DNA of 20,375 nt. Source: CAYXVU01 sp964468725. Lineage in GTDB: Bacteria; Acidobacteriota; Blastocatellia; UBA7656. Under the pieces are notes generated by a model. The model was given only the letters and a program-made list of their open reading frames with translations, was not told the DNA's origin and ran no database searches. A program made the position numbers and the translations under genes. Of the stretch, positions 1-7,935 are shown in pieces; within the stretch, counting starts at the first letter, position 1, and the number at the start of each line of letters is the position of its first letter. Where the stretch lies: positions 1-20,375 of the forward strand of contig CAYXVU010000099.1 in assembly GCA_964468725.1 (NCBI GenBank), written 5' to 3'.

Positions 1-36
1 CTGGTCTTTAAGAAGTATCACCACACGGAAGTCTAA
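1..36 (+). CDS. 3' end of an upstream gene (partial)
   Basis: The first 36 bases read in frame 1 as LVFKKYHHTEV followed by TAA at 34-36, and the next gene starts 19 bases later on the same strand. This is consistent with the last codons of an upstream gene in the same transcription unit. Eleven residues are too few to assign a family, and the frame could be open by chance. Confidence 0.3.
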   Translation: MVFKKYHHTEV

Positions 37-54
37 CGCGCCTCGCATAGGCCA

Positions 55-897
55 ATGAGCAAGACCTCTACAGAGATTATCAGCGAGTGGAATGAGTCTG
101 CTGCCTACTGGCAAAAACACGATCAAACGATTCGCGCCTTGCTCGCACCCATAACCGCCGCGCTCTTAACGGACGCGGGAATCCGGGAGGGCGACCGGGT
201 TCTCGATGTTGCCGGTGGCACGGGCGAACCCTCGCTGGCCATTGCCGAAGTTGTGTGCGCCAGCGGTTCGGTAACCTGTACGGATGCGGCGGCTGAGATG
301 GTCGCGGCTGCCCAACGGGAAGCGCAAAGACGCGGCCTCACCAATCTCACCTTTCGACGCTGCTCTGCCGATGAGTTGCCGTTTGCCGATGCGTCATTCG
401 AGGCTGTCGTGTCGCGGCTCGGCTTAATGTTTGTGCCCGATGCCAAAGCCGCAGTGCGCGAGATGCTGCGCGTCGTCAAACCCGGCGGTCGCCTCGCTTT
501 TGCCGTGTGGGGCGCTAAAGAGTTGAATCCGTTCTTTACCATCGTGACCGAGGTGATGGCGCGACACCTCCTGAGTCCGCCAGAAGAAGAGGACGCGCCC
601 GGCGGCTTTCGCTTTGCGGTTGCCGGGAAACTCGCGGGTCTTCTGAAAGAGAGCGGGGCGGCAGAGGTCAGGGAACGCGCCTTCGAATTTTTTATGGAAG
701 CGCCGCTTGCGCCGGAGGATTTCTGGACGGTACGTTCCGAAATGAGCGATTCGTTGCGTGGCAAGTTGAAGAATTTATCTGGCGGACAGGTCGCGCAGAT
801 CGCCGCAGAGGTTGCGGCAGCGGCGCGCTGCTTCTTTCCTGATGGTCGAATGAAGATGCCCGCACAGGTCTTCATCGTTACCGCAAGGCGACCATAA
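55..897 (+). CDS. Class I SAM-dependent methyltransferase
   Basis: A 280-residue cytoplasmic protein with a Rossmann-type methyltransferase domain of the UbiE/Methyltransf_11 kind. The SAM-binding motif I, VLDVAGGTGEPS, is at residues 49-60. An acidic-rich segment with SADELPFADASFEAVVSRLG follows near residues 123-142, and the post-motif MLRVVKPGGRLAFAVWG near 157-173 is the usual strand-4/5 region. The substrate cannot be read from the sequence; relatives act on quinones, lipids or small metabolites. The ATG at 55 has only a weak AGG-type ribosome binding site, but no better in-frame start lies close by and the N-terminus already covers the helix usually found before motif I. It is followed after 74 bases by the tRNA-binding-domain gene on the same strand. 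Confidence 0.9.
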   Translation: MSKTSTEIISEWNESAAYWQKHDQTIRALLAPITAALLTDAGIREGDRVLDVAGGTGEPSLAIAEVVCASGSVTCTDAAAEMVAAAQREAQRRGLTNLTFRRCSADELPFADASFEAVVSRLGLMFVPDAKAAVREMLRVVKPGGRLAFAVWGAKELNPFFTIVTEVMARHLLSPPEEEDAPGGFRFAVAGKLAGLLKESGAAEVRERAFEFFMEAPLAPEDFWTVRSEMSDSLRGKLKNLSGGQVAQIAAEVAAAARCFFPDGRMKMPAQVFIVTARRP

Positions 898-971
898 AAG
901 AGTGATGCCGGAAGGCCGCTTGCCACTAGCACGGAAGTGTATGAATCTCCGCGCCGGAGGGAATCGAGATA

Positions 972-1334
972 ATGGAAACGATTACGCCTGCTGCAATCAA
1001 ACCGCCTGTCACGTTTGCCGATTTTGAGAAGCTCGATATTCGTGTTGGCACGATTGAGCGCGTCGAAGAGGTCGAAAAATCTGACAAGCTGATGAAGCTG
1101 ACGGTCAACTTCGGCGACCATCAACGCGCGATTCTTGCGGGGATTAAAAAAGAACGTCAGAACCCACAGGAGATCGTTGGCTGTCAGGCTCTGTTTGTCG
1201 TCAATCTTGAACCGCGAAAGATGGCGGGGCAAACCTCCGAAGGCATGCTCTTCGACATTGGCTATGCGGATGGCATTCTACCGGCATTGGCCGTGCCGGA
1301 GCGCGTTGTTCCCAATGGCGTGCGCGCCGGATGA
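972..1334 (+). CDS. tRNA-binding-domain protein (MetRS beta-subunit/CsaA-like)
   Basis: A 120-residue protein that is essentially one OB-fold tRNA-binding domain (tRNA_bind family). Diagnostic features are the FADFEKLDIRVGTIERVEEVE opening, SDKLMKLTVNFGD, and VVNLEPRKMAGQTSEGM, the last matching the NLxPRKxxGxxSxGM signature of the C-terminal domain of methionyl-tRNA synthetase and of CsaA. Family members bind tRNA non-specifically and either help a synthetase in trans or are proposed to act as chaperones (CsaA). I cannot choose between these because metG is not in the window. The start is supported by GGAGGG at 956-961, ten bases before the ATG. Possible readthrough from the upstream methyltransferase; a hairpin after the gene (1385-1415) may end the unit. 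Confidence 0.88.
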   Translation: METITPAAIKPPVTFADFEKLDIRVGTIERVEEVEKSDKLMKLTVNFGDHQRAILAGIKKERQNPQEIVGCQALFVVNLEPRKMAGQTSEGMLFDIGYADGILPALAVPERVVPNGVRAG

Positions 1335-1384
1335 ACGGAATAGATGATTGGCCGTGCGGCATTATGCCTGTAGCCTGTAAAGAA

Positions 1385-1415
1385 GCGCGCCGGTAAACTG
1401 ATTTGCCCGGCGCGC
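1385..1415 (+). terminator. GC-rich hairpin, possible terminator
   Basis: GCGCGCCGG (1385-1393) and CCGGCGCGC (1407-1415) are perfect 9-bp inverted repeats around a 13-base loop. They sit in the 137-base gap between the tRNA-binding-domain gene and gnd. The bases after the stem are GTTTGGG, so the T-tract is poor. It could be a weak intrinsic terminator or simply a stable structure in the gnd leader. Confidence 0.4.
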
Positions 1416-1471
1416 GTTTGGGTAATCCGTAACGTGCTGTTTGAGCTGCACAGAGAGAAAGGAGAAAGGCG

Positions 1472-2455
1472 ATGCAATTAGGAATGGTCGGACTCGGCAG
1501 GATGGGTGCGAATATGATTCGGCGGTTGATGCGCAATGGCCACGAGGGCGTGGTCTTCGATCTCAACCCGGAAAGCGTGAAGCAGTTGGAAAGCGAAGGG
1601 GCAACGGGTGCGACTTCGATTGCTGATTTCGTCAGCAAACTGAATGCGCCGCGCGCTGCCTGGGTGATGGTTCCTGCCGGTGCGCCGACGGAAAAGACGG
1701 TGATGGCGCTGGCCGAAAAGATGGAAGCCGGAGACATCATCATTGACGGCGGCAACTCGTACTTCAAAGACGATGTGCGCCGCTCCAAGCTGCTCAAAGA
1801 GAGAGGCATCAACTACATTGACGTAGGCACAAGCGGCGGAGTGTGGGGGTTAGAGCGCGGCTACTGTTTGATGATCGGCGGCCCGGAAGATGCCGTGCGT
1901 CATCTGGATGCCATCTTTAAAACGCTGGCTCCGGGGCCAGGCGATGTGGCACGCACGCCGGGGCGCGAAGACCGGCAAAGCACTGCCGAAGATGGCTATC
2001 TGTATTGCGGCCCATCGGGTGCAGGGCACTTCGTCAAGATGGTGCACAACGGCATCGAATATGGCTTGATGCAGGCCTATGCCGAAGGTTTCGACATCTT
2101 CAAAAATGCGGTTTCGGAAGAGCTGCCCGAAGAGTTGCGTTACGATTTGAACCTCGCAGATATTGCCGAACTATGGCGACGCGGCAGTGTCGTCGGCTCA
2201 TGGTTGCTCGATTTGACGGCGATTGCGTTGGCGGAAAACCCGACGCTTGCAAGCTACACGGGCTTTGTGCAGGATTCCGGCGAAGGTCGGTGGACTATCA
2301 TCGCCGCGATTGAAGAGGCCGTGCCCGCCGATGTGTTGTCCGCATCTCTGTATGCGCGCTTTCGTTCGCGGCAGGAGCACACCTTTGCCGAAAAGGTTTT
2401 ATCGGCGATGCGTAACAAATTCGGCGGCCACGTCGAACGCCCGTCTGGCGGATAG
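1472..2455 (+). CDS. gnd: 6-phosphogluconate dehydrogenase, short NAD-type
   Basis: This enzyme oxidatively decarboxylates 6-phosphogluconate to ribulose 5-phosphate in the cytosol (pentose phosphate pathway). At 327 residues it belongs to the short bacterial class (about 300-340) rather than the roughly 470-residue NADP enzyme. The dinucleotide-binding motif GLGRMG is at residues 7-12. The second strand ends in Asp30 (FDLN) instead of the Asn-Arg-Ser/Thr of NADP enzymes, which suggests NAD preference. GTSGG (119-123) contacts substrate, and KMVHNGIEYG (from 189) supplies Lys189, His192, Asn193 and Glu196, equivalent by motif to E. coli K183, H186, N187 and E190. Between GYCLMIGG and the KMVHNG motif the protein has the extended segment usual for this class. 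AAAGGAG at 1458-1464 fixes the start. rsmI begins five bases after the stop. No zwf or pgl gene is present here. Confidence 0.95.
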   Translation: MQLGMVGLGRMGANMIRRLMRNGHEGVVFDLNPESVKQLESEGATGATSIADFVSKLNAPRAAWVMVPAGAPTEKTVMALAEKMEAGDIIIDGGNSYFKDDVRRSKLLKERGINYIDVGTSGGVWGLERGYCLMIGGPEDAVRHLDAIFKTLAPGPGDVARTPGREDRQSTAEDGYLYCGPSGAGHFVKMVHNGIEYGLMQAYAEGFDIFKNAVSEELPEELRYDLNLADIAELWRRGSVVGSWLLDLTAIALAENPTLASYTGFVQDSGEGRWTIIAAIEEAVPADVLSASLYARFRSRQEHTFAEKVLSAMRNKFGGHVERPSGG

Positions 2456-2460
2456 CGAGT

Positions 2461-3354
2461 ATGAAGGGCACGCTCTACATTGTGGCAACGCCCATCGGGA
2501 ATCTGGACGACATCACGTTGCGCGCGTTGCAGACGTTGCGCACGGTTGATCTGATCGCGTGCGAAGACACCCGCCATACGAAGAAACTGCTCGCGCATTA
2601 TCAAATCTCGAAGCCGACTCTCAGCTATCACGAACATAACGAACGCGCGCGCACAGAGGAACTGCTCGATAAATTAGCAGGGGGCATGAGCCTCGCTTTG
2701 GTATCCGATGCCGGAACGCCGCTGATTTCCGATCCCGGTTTTCGACTGGTCAGCGAAGCAATTGAACGCGGCATCGCGGTTGTGCCCATCCCCGGCGTTT
2801 CGGCCATCACGACGGCGTTAGCGGCGGCGGGATTGCCGATTCAGGAATTCACCTTTGTCGGTTTTTTGCCGCCACGCAGCAGCCCGCGTCGCGCGAAACT
2901 CGCGGAGCTGGCGCAAAGCAAAGCCACGTTGGTCATTTACGAAGCGCCGCATCGCATCAAAGATATGCTTGCCGATGCGCAGGAGGTGTTGGGCAATCGC
3001 ACAGCCGTACTGGCGCGCGAGTTGACCAAGTTGCACGAAGAGTTTTTGCGTGGCACGCTCGCCGAACTGCTAGCGCAAGCTGAGCAGCGCGCCCTCAAAG
3101 GAGAGATGGTTTTGCTTATCAGCCCGACGCCAGTCGCAAGCCCGCAGGGCGTGCCCCATTCCATAAGTGAAGAGGTTGAGAACCTGATGCGCGATGCGGG
3201 GTTGGATCGTAAAGCCGCGTTGAAACGGGCAGCGCGCGGGCGCGGCTTGTCAAAGAGCGCCGCCTATCGGATGCTGCTGGCAGAAGGCCGAAATGGGGTG
3301 ACAGATGAAGCGAGCCGTGACGAGGGACAATCTCTACAAAAGGCAGAACGATGA
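2461..3354 (+). CDS. rsmI: 16S rRNA (cytidine-1402)-2'-O-methyltransferase RsmI
   Basis: RsmI methylates the 2'-hydroxyl of C1402 in 16S rRNA, fine-tuning the ribosomal P site. The 297-residue length is normal. Tetrapyrrole-methylase-fold motifs are clear: GTLYIVATPIGNLDDITLRA at the N-terminus, ACEDTRH at residues 33-39, SDAGTP at 82-87, PGVSA at 111-115, and FVGFLPPRS near 132-140. The C-terminus ends in the helical DRKAALKRAARGRGLSKSAAYRML region typical of RsmI. It starts five bases after the gnd stop with a poor ribosome binding site, so translation is probably coupled to gnd. Its TGA overlaps the ATG of a small open frame at 3351 (ATGA). Confidence 0.96.
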   Translation: MKGTLYIVATPIGNLDDITLRALQTLRTVDLIACEDTRHTKKLLAHYQISKPTLSYHEHNERARTEELLDKLAGGMSLALVSDAGTPLISDPGFRLVSEAIERGIAVVPIPGVSAITTALAAAGLPIQEFTFVGFLPPRSSPRRAKLAELAQSKATLVIYEAPHRIKDMLADAQEVLGNRTAVLARELTKLHEEFLRGTLAELLAQAEQRALKGEMVLLISPTPVASPQGVPHSISEEVENLMRDAGLDRKAALKRAARGRGLSKSAAYRMLLAEGRNGVTDEASRDEGQSLQKAER

Positions 3355-3584
3355 AAGATCAACCGCGAGTGTCAACCGGCAGGGAGAGTTGGTCAATTAT
3401 CGTTGTTACCCTTTTGGGATTGCTCCTCATCATGGCTTACCTTCCAAAGGGGATGTATGAGTCAAACAAAGCTTCCGAAGATTTTCTTACTTACGCTTTG
3501 GTTGTCGGCTCTGTGCCCGTCGCTGGCAGAAGCGCAGAGCGGCGCAGCGGGCGGGCGATTGAGCGGCTACAAGTATGGCATTAA
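3351..3584 (+). CDS. Possible small membrane protein overlapping two genes
   Basis: A 77-codon frame begins in an ATGA overlap with the rsmI stop. It encodes one strongly hydrophobic segment, about residues 15-34 (IIVVTLLGLLLIMAYLPKG core), so its first third could be a real membrane anchor. Its last 43 codons overlap the signal-peptide region of the next gene in another frame, and that part looks like frame shadow (Arg/Ser-rich). It may be a genuine small translationally coupled protein, a decayed leader, or chance. I recognise no family. Confidence 0.27.
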   Translation: MKDQPRVSTGRESWSIIVVTLLGLLLIMAYLPKGMYESNKASEDFLTYALVVGSVPVAGRSAERRSGRAIERLQVWH

Positions 3585-4458
3585 TCTGACGTTTGCCGCT
3601 TATCAATTCGATGCACCGCGTTCGGCCACGCTCGAACCGATCACCCGATTGAGCGGAACCTATTCGAGCGCCGAAGAAGAGATTGCCCACATCACCGAGA
3701 AGTACAAGTTGGAACAGGTCGCTGTGCGCCACATCCGCTCGGTCGGGCTTCGTAATGCTGAAGCGTTCAACGATGCGGTGCTGTTAGGGCCGCACTATAT
3801 GGCTTTCTATGTCACGCCGCATCAGATCACCCGCGAAGCGGTCAAACTCGATTTCGTCGTCCGCTATGGCAATCAAACTCTGCTCGACCTGAAGGATGTC
3901 GAAGTGGCGCGATTCGAGACCGTGTTGCTCAAGGGCGCAAGCGGGATGTTCGGCGCGAAGTTTTTCATCGGCCCCGGCGGACGGCAGGAGAGCGCGCCGA
4001 TGGAGCGCACCCTACTGCTATCGGTGACGCCGGAGATTGTTCCGCTTGCCAGCCTGCGCAATCGCCCGGAGCAACTGGCGCAGCCGGTTGACGAGTATGG
4101 TTCGCCGCTCCGGCTGAGAGAGAGCGATAAATTCACGCCGCCTGTGCCGATTGATCGGGTCGCGCCGAAGTTTGAAACCGGACGCCCCATTCAAGGCACG
4201 GTGCGCTTGGCCGGACTGGTTACGCCTGACGGCAAGATCATCAACGTGCGCGTTGTGCGCGGGCTTGACCCGGCCATTGACGCGCGCGCTGTCGAAGCCT
4301 TTCGACAGTATCGGTTCTCTCCCGCTCTGCTCAATGACAAACCTGTGCATTCGACCTACAGCGAAGACTTATTCTTCGCGCCGCCGACCCCTTCGGCGCT
4401 CGAACTGATGAACGAGATCGAAAGGCAACGCAAGAAGGAGAAAGAGAAGAAGCCATAG
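3457..4458 (+). CDS. Exported protein with TonB C-terminal domain
   Basis: A 333-residue exported protein. The chosen ATG at 3457 gives a clean signal peptide (MSQTKLPKIF, then LLTLWLSALCPSLAEAQS with a probable cut after AEA or AQS) and is preceded by AAAGGGG at 3446-3452. An upstream in-frame start at 3403 would add 18 residues that spoil it. Residues about 237-308 form a TonB-C/energy-transducer domain: GTVRLAGLVTPDGKI, VRVVRGLDPAIDARAVEAFRQYRFSPALL, then a strand near HSTYSEDLFF. The middle is a beta-rich region I do not recognise. The C-terminus is a Lys-rich tail (RQRKKEKEKKP). Such proteins in Acidobacteriota usually lack the N-terminal TonB anchor and are probably periplasmic; real energy transduction is doubtful without that anchor. 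Confidence 0.85.
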   Translation: MSQTKLPKIFLLTLWLSALCPSLAEAQSGAAGGRLSGYKYGINLTFAAYQFDAPRSATLEPITRLSGTYSSAEEEIAHITEKYKLEQVAVRHIRSVGLRNAEAFNDAVLLGPHYMAFYVTPHQITREAVKLDFVVRYGNQTLLDLKDVEVARFETVLLKGASGMFGAKFFIGPGGRQESAPMERTLLLSVTPEIVPLASLRNRPEQLAQPVDEYGSPLRLRESDKFTPPVPIDRVAPKFETGRPIQGTVRLAGLVTPDGKIINVRVVRGLDPAIDARAVEAFRQYRFSPALLNDKPVHSTYSEDLFFAPPTPSALELMNEIERQRKKEKEKKP

Positions 4459-4479
4459 CGCGAGCCTCGGCGGGGTGCT

Positions 4480-6195
4480 TCACTTTTTCCCACGTTGCTC
4501 GATCTTTGACCAGGTATCGCGCAGGCCGATGGTGCGGTTGAAGACCAATCTTTCGGCTGTCGAATCGGGGTCAACTGAGAAGTAGCCGAGACGCTCAAAT
4601 TGATAACGAGCGCCGGTCGTCGCTGCGTGCAGGCTTGGCTCGACTTTGCCGTTCGTCAACACCTCCAGAGAATTCGGATTCAAATTGGCGGTGAACTCTT
4701 GCCCCTCTTCGACCTCGTTGGGATTCTCTTTCGTGAAGAGATTGTCATAGAGCCGCACCTCCGCATCGAGAGCGTGTGCGGCAGAGACCCAATGAATCGT
4801 GGACTTCACTTTGCGGCCATCGGGCGCATTGCCGCCGCGTGTTGCCGGGTCATAGGTGCAACGCAACTCTACGATCTGACCATCGGCGTCTTTGATGACT
4901 TCCTGGCAGGTAATGAAGTAGCCATAGCGCAGTCGCACTTCGCGCCCCGGCGCAAGCCGATAGTATTGCTTCGGCGGGTCTTCACGAAAATCGTCCTGTT
5001 CGATATAGAGCACTTTCGAAAACGGAACCTTGCGAGTTCCGGCGCTTGCATCTTCGGGATTGTTGACCGCGTCCATCTCTTCAACCAAATCGTCGGGATA
5101 ATTCTCCAATACGACGCGCAGCGGATGAAGCACCGCCATCACGCGCGCCGCGTGTTTGTTGAGGTCTTCGCGCACGCAATGTTCGAGGAGCGAAAGCTGT
5201 ACCGTATTATTGGTCTTCGAGACGCTGATCGTCGCGCAGAGGTTGCGAATGGCTTCCGGCGTGTAGCCGCGACGTCGCATTCCCGAAAGCGTGGGCATGC
5301 GTGGGTCATCCCAGGCGGCGACGTGACCTTCTTGCACCAACTTCAGCAGCTTGCGTTTGCTGAGCAGCGTGTAGGTAATGTTGAGGCGGTCAAACTCGAA
5401 CTGCCGTGAGGGGAAGATGCCAAGTTGTTCGATGAACCAGTTATAGAGCGGGCGATGATCTTCGAATTCGAGCGTGCAAATCGAATGCGTCACCTGCTCA
5501 ATGGAGTCCGATTGCCCGTGCGCGTAATCGTACATCGGGTAGATGCACCAAGCGTCACCCGTGCGATGATGTTCCATGTGAAGGATGCGATACATCACCG
5601 GATCGCGCAGATTCAGGTTTGGTGATGTCATATCAATTTTGGCGCGCAGGGTGCGCGAGCCATCGGGGAATTCGCCGTTCTTCATGCGTTCGAAGAGATC
5701 GAGATTCTCTTCGATAGCGCGATTGCGATAGGGGCTATTCGTGCCCGGCTCCGTGAGCGTGCCGCGATAGCGGCGAATCTCATCCGCGCTGAGATCATCC
5801 ACATAAGCCTTTCCCGCTTTAATGAGTTGGACAGCCCAATCATACAACTGCCCGAAGTAGTCCGAAGCGTAATACAGACCGTCCCATTCAAACCCCAACC
5901 AGCGGATGTCCTCCATGATCGAATCAACGTATTCGGTCTCTTCTTTCGAGGGGTTGGTGTCATCGAAGCGCAGATTGCATTGGCCGCCGAACTCTGCGGC
6001 CAAACCGAAATCGAGACAGATTGCTTTGGCATGTCCGATGTGCAGGTAGCCATTGGGCTCAGGGGGAAAGCGCGTCTGCACGCGTCCGCCGTGGGTGCCA
6101 ACTTTTACGTCTTCGAGAATGATGTCACGAATAAAATTCGACCGGCTGGCGGCATCAACCGCCGCCGCGCCGGAGTCAGGTTCCGATGCCTTCAT
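4480..6195 (-). CDS. glnS: Glutaminyl-tRNA synthetase
   Basis: GlnRS charges tRNA-Gln with glutamine. The 571-residue length fits the bacterial enzyme (about 550-570). The class I HIGH signature is exact (HIGH, residues 52-55, within PPEPNGYLHIGHAK), and the KMSKS loop appears as LLSKRK at 277-282, the form usual for GlnRS. RFDDTNPSKEE (from 76), DVRWLGF-like MEDIRWLGFEWDG (95-107) and MYDYAHGQSDSIEQVTHSICTLEFEDHRPLYNW (221-253, amino-acid and acceptor-stem contacts) distinguish it from GluRS. The C-terminal anticodon-binding beta-barrels run to LVFNRTIGLRDTW. An AGAGGAG-type site lies about ten bases before the ATG. It converges on the TonB-C gene with 21 bases between stops, and diverges from the beta-lactamase-fold gene. 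Presence of GlnRS means Gln-tRNA can be made directly. Confidence 0.97.
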   Translation of the reverse strand: MKASEPDSGAAAVDAASRSNFIRDIILEDVKVGTHGGRVQTRFPPEPNGYLHIGHAKAICLDFGLAAEFGGQCNLRFDDTNPSKEETEYVDSIMEDIRWLGFEWDGLYYASDYFGQLYDWAVQLIKAGKAYVDDLSADEIRRYRGTLTEPGTNSPYRNRAIEENLDLFERMKNGEFPDGSRTLRAKIDMTSPNLNLRDPVMYRILHMEHHRTGDAWCIYPMYDYAHGQSDSIEQVTHSICTLEFEDHRPLYNWFIEQLGIFPSRQFEFDRLNITYTLLSKRKLLKLVQEGHVAAWDDPRMPTLSGMRRRGYTPEAIRNLCATISVSKTNNTVQLSLLEHCVREDLNKHAARVMAVLHPLRVVLENYPDDLVEEMDAVNNPEDASAGTRKVPFSKVLYIEQDDFREDPPKQYYRLAPGREVRLRYGYFITCQEVIKDADGQIVELRCTYDPATRGGNAPDGRKVKSTIHWVSAAHALDAEVRLYDNLFTKENPNEVEEGQEFTANLNPNSLEVLTNGKVEPSLHAATTGARYQFERLGYFSVDPDSTAERLVFNRTIGLRDTWSKIEQRGKK

Positions 6196-6253
6196 TGCTT
6201 TGTTGTTTCTCCTCTTTCACTTGTTTGTTGATTTGCTCTGTTGTCAGGGTGCG

Positions 6254-6259
6254 ATTATA
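6254..6259 (-). promoter_or_regulatory. Candidate -10 box for glnS
   Basis: On the minus strand the hexamer TATAAT is perfect, within CAAGATATAATCGC. Transcription from it would begin near 6246 and give a leader of about 50 bases before the glnS ATG. No convincing -35 hexamer is seen at 17 bases, so strength is uncertain. The rest of the 242-base divergent gap (6196-6437) must also carry the promoter for the gene at 6438, which I cannot place. Confidence 0.45.
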
Positions 6260-6437
6260 TCTTGAGTTCGCCAAACTCAGCGAGGAGAGAGAAGCGGGCA
6301 GTCCGTACGTCAGGCAAATCGCAAAGGGACGAAGCAGAGGGCGAGAGAGCGAAGGGGCGCGAAATTTCTTGCACCCATCCGCCCTCATTGGGCGTAAGAG
6401 AATTGTATTGCAGCCAACCAACGAGGAGAACGAAATC

Positions 6438-7922
6438 ATGAAGTCATTCATTCGCGTCATCGCCCTGTTGGCCATGCTGTCCGGTCTATCATTCGCCGCA
6501 CGAGCGCAGTTGTCCGCCGACCGCTTCAAAGAGCAGCTTGAGCCAGTCATCAAACGAGTGATGCAACAGACCGAGACGCCGGGGTTCGCTATCGCTGTGG
6601 TCGAAAAAGGAAAGATCGTCTATGCCGCCGGGTTCGGCGTCAAGAATATCACTTCGCGCGAAGCCATCGCTCCGCAATCGCTCTTTCACATGGCTTCGAT
6701 CACCAAACCCTTCGTTGCCACTTCGATTATGCAACTATGGGAGGCGGGAAAGATTGATCTCGATGCGCCGGTCAAAAAATATCTGCCCTATTTTCAACTC
6801 AAAGACGAACGCTACGCGGCCATCACCGTGCGCCAGATGCTCAGCCATATCTCCGGCATGCCCGATGTGGCCGACTACGAATGGGAGAAGCCGCAATATG
6901 ATGACGGCGCGTTGGAACGCTATGTCAAAAGCCTGACCGATAAATCTTTGATTGCCGCTCCCGGCACGAAGTTTCAATACAGCAATATGGCCTTTGAAGT
7001 GCTCGGTGATGTGATTGCCAAGGTATCGGGCAAAAGTTTCGAAGCCTATGTTGCCGATCATATTTTGAAACCGCTCAGGATGCGCAGTAGCACGCTGTTG
7101 GTCAAACAAGCCGATGCGAAGTGGCTGACCAGTCCGCACATCTTCGGCAAGAGCTACGAAGCTGAAGTGAGCGCCGTCTTTCCTTACAACCGTATGCATG
7201 CGCCGAGTTCGACGCTCTATTCGAGCGTATTGGATATGTGCCGCTGGGCGATGGCCAACCTTAATCGCGGCGAGTTGGATGGCAAACGCATTCTGAAATC
7301 GTCAACTTATGATCTGATGTGGAAACCGGCGGGCGAACAATGGCAGCAGGTCGGCATTAGCTGGTTTCTCCGCAAATACAAGGACTATGCTACGGTGACG
7401 CACAGCGGCGGCGATGTCGGGTTTGTCAGCAATCTGGTGTTGATTCCCGAAAAGTCCGTTGCCGTCGTGATGATGAGCAACTATGATCGCGCGCCGCTCG
7501 GTTCATTCACCAATGCGGCACTCGATGTAGCGCTCGGATTGCCGCTGCAACCCATCGTCATCAAACCGCTGATTGATCGCGTCCTCCATAAAACCCTCAT
7601 CAAAGACGGCATCGAAGCCGCAGTCGCTCAATATCATGATCTGAAGAAGAATCAGCCGGACGCCTACTCTTTTCAGGAGCCGCTGCTCAATAATCTCGGC
7701 TACGCGCTGATGGAGCGCAGCCAAGTAAAAGACGCCATCCGCATCTTTCAACTCAATGTTGAAGCCTATCCTTCGTCATCGAACGCCTATGACAGTCTGG
7801 CGGAAGCCTATCTCGCCGATGGCGATCAAGCGCGGGCGATTGAGTATTATGAGAAGGCTTTGCAACTCAATCCCCGAAATCCGAGCGCGGCGGCGGCGCT
7901 CAAAAAACTGAAAGGGCAATAA
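6438..7922 (+). CDS. Exported beta-lactamase-fold serine hydrolase with TPR tail
   Basis: A 494-residue exported member of the class C beta-lactamase/DD-peptidase (serine hydrolase, Beta-lactamase Pfam) family. The signal peptide is MKSFIRVIALLAMLSGLSFA with probable cleavage after ARA. All three catalytic motifs are present: SxxK as SITK (87-90, nucleophile Ser87), YSN (181-183), and HSGG (322-325) in the KTG position. Residues about 415-480 form at least two tetratricopeptide repeats (NNLGYALMERSQVKDAIRIF, YDSLAEAYLADGDQARAIEYYEKAL). This fusion occurs in soil bacteria, and family members are peptidases or esterases as often as antibiotic-hydrolysing enzymes, so resistance should not be assumed. 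The start at 6438 is chosen for GAGGAGAA at 6423-6430 and the signal peptide; the frame is open further upstream without either. Its stop lies 13 bases from the end of the convergent regulator. Confidence 0.9.
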   Translation: MKSFIRVIALLAMLSGLSFAARAQLSADRFKEQLEPVIKRVMQQTETPGFAIAVVEKGKIVYAAGFGVKNITSREAIAPQSLFHMASITKPFVATSIMQLWEAGKIDLDAPVKKYLPYFQLKDERYAAITVRQMLSHISGMPDVADYEWEKPQYDDGALERYVKSLTDKSLIAAPGTKFQYSNMAFEVLGDVIAKVSGKSFEAYVADHILKPLRMRSSTLLVKQADAKWLTSPHIFGKSYEAEVSAVFPYNRMHAPSSTLYSSVLDMCRWAMANLNRGELDGKRILKSSTYDLMWKPAGEQWQQVGISWFLRKYKDYATVTHSGGDVGFVSNLVLIPEKSVAVVMMSNYDRAPLGSFTNAALDVALGLPLQPIVIKPLIDRVLHKTLIKDGIEAAVAQYHDLKKNQPDAYSFQEPLLNNLGYALMERSQVKDAIRIFQLNVEAYPSSSNAYDSLAEAYLADGDQARAIEYYEKALQLNPRNPSAAAALKKLKGQ

Positions 7923-7935
7923 TCAGGACGGGCGT

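Noticed and set aside
123..1232. Long minus-strand open frame antisense to the methyltransferase and tRNA-binding genes
   Set aside because: It spans two clear plus-strand genes with recognisable motifs, and its own translation is Arg/Ser/Ala-rich low-complexity with no motif, as expected from an antisense shadow of GC-rich codons.
4600..5409. 269-codon plus-strand frame antisense to glnS
   Set aside because: glnS is certain on the other strand; the frame has no domain, no ribosome binding site and lies wholly inside glnS.
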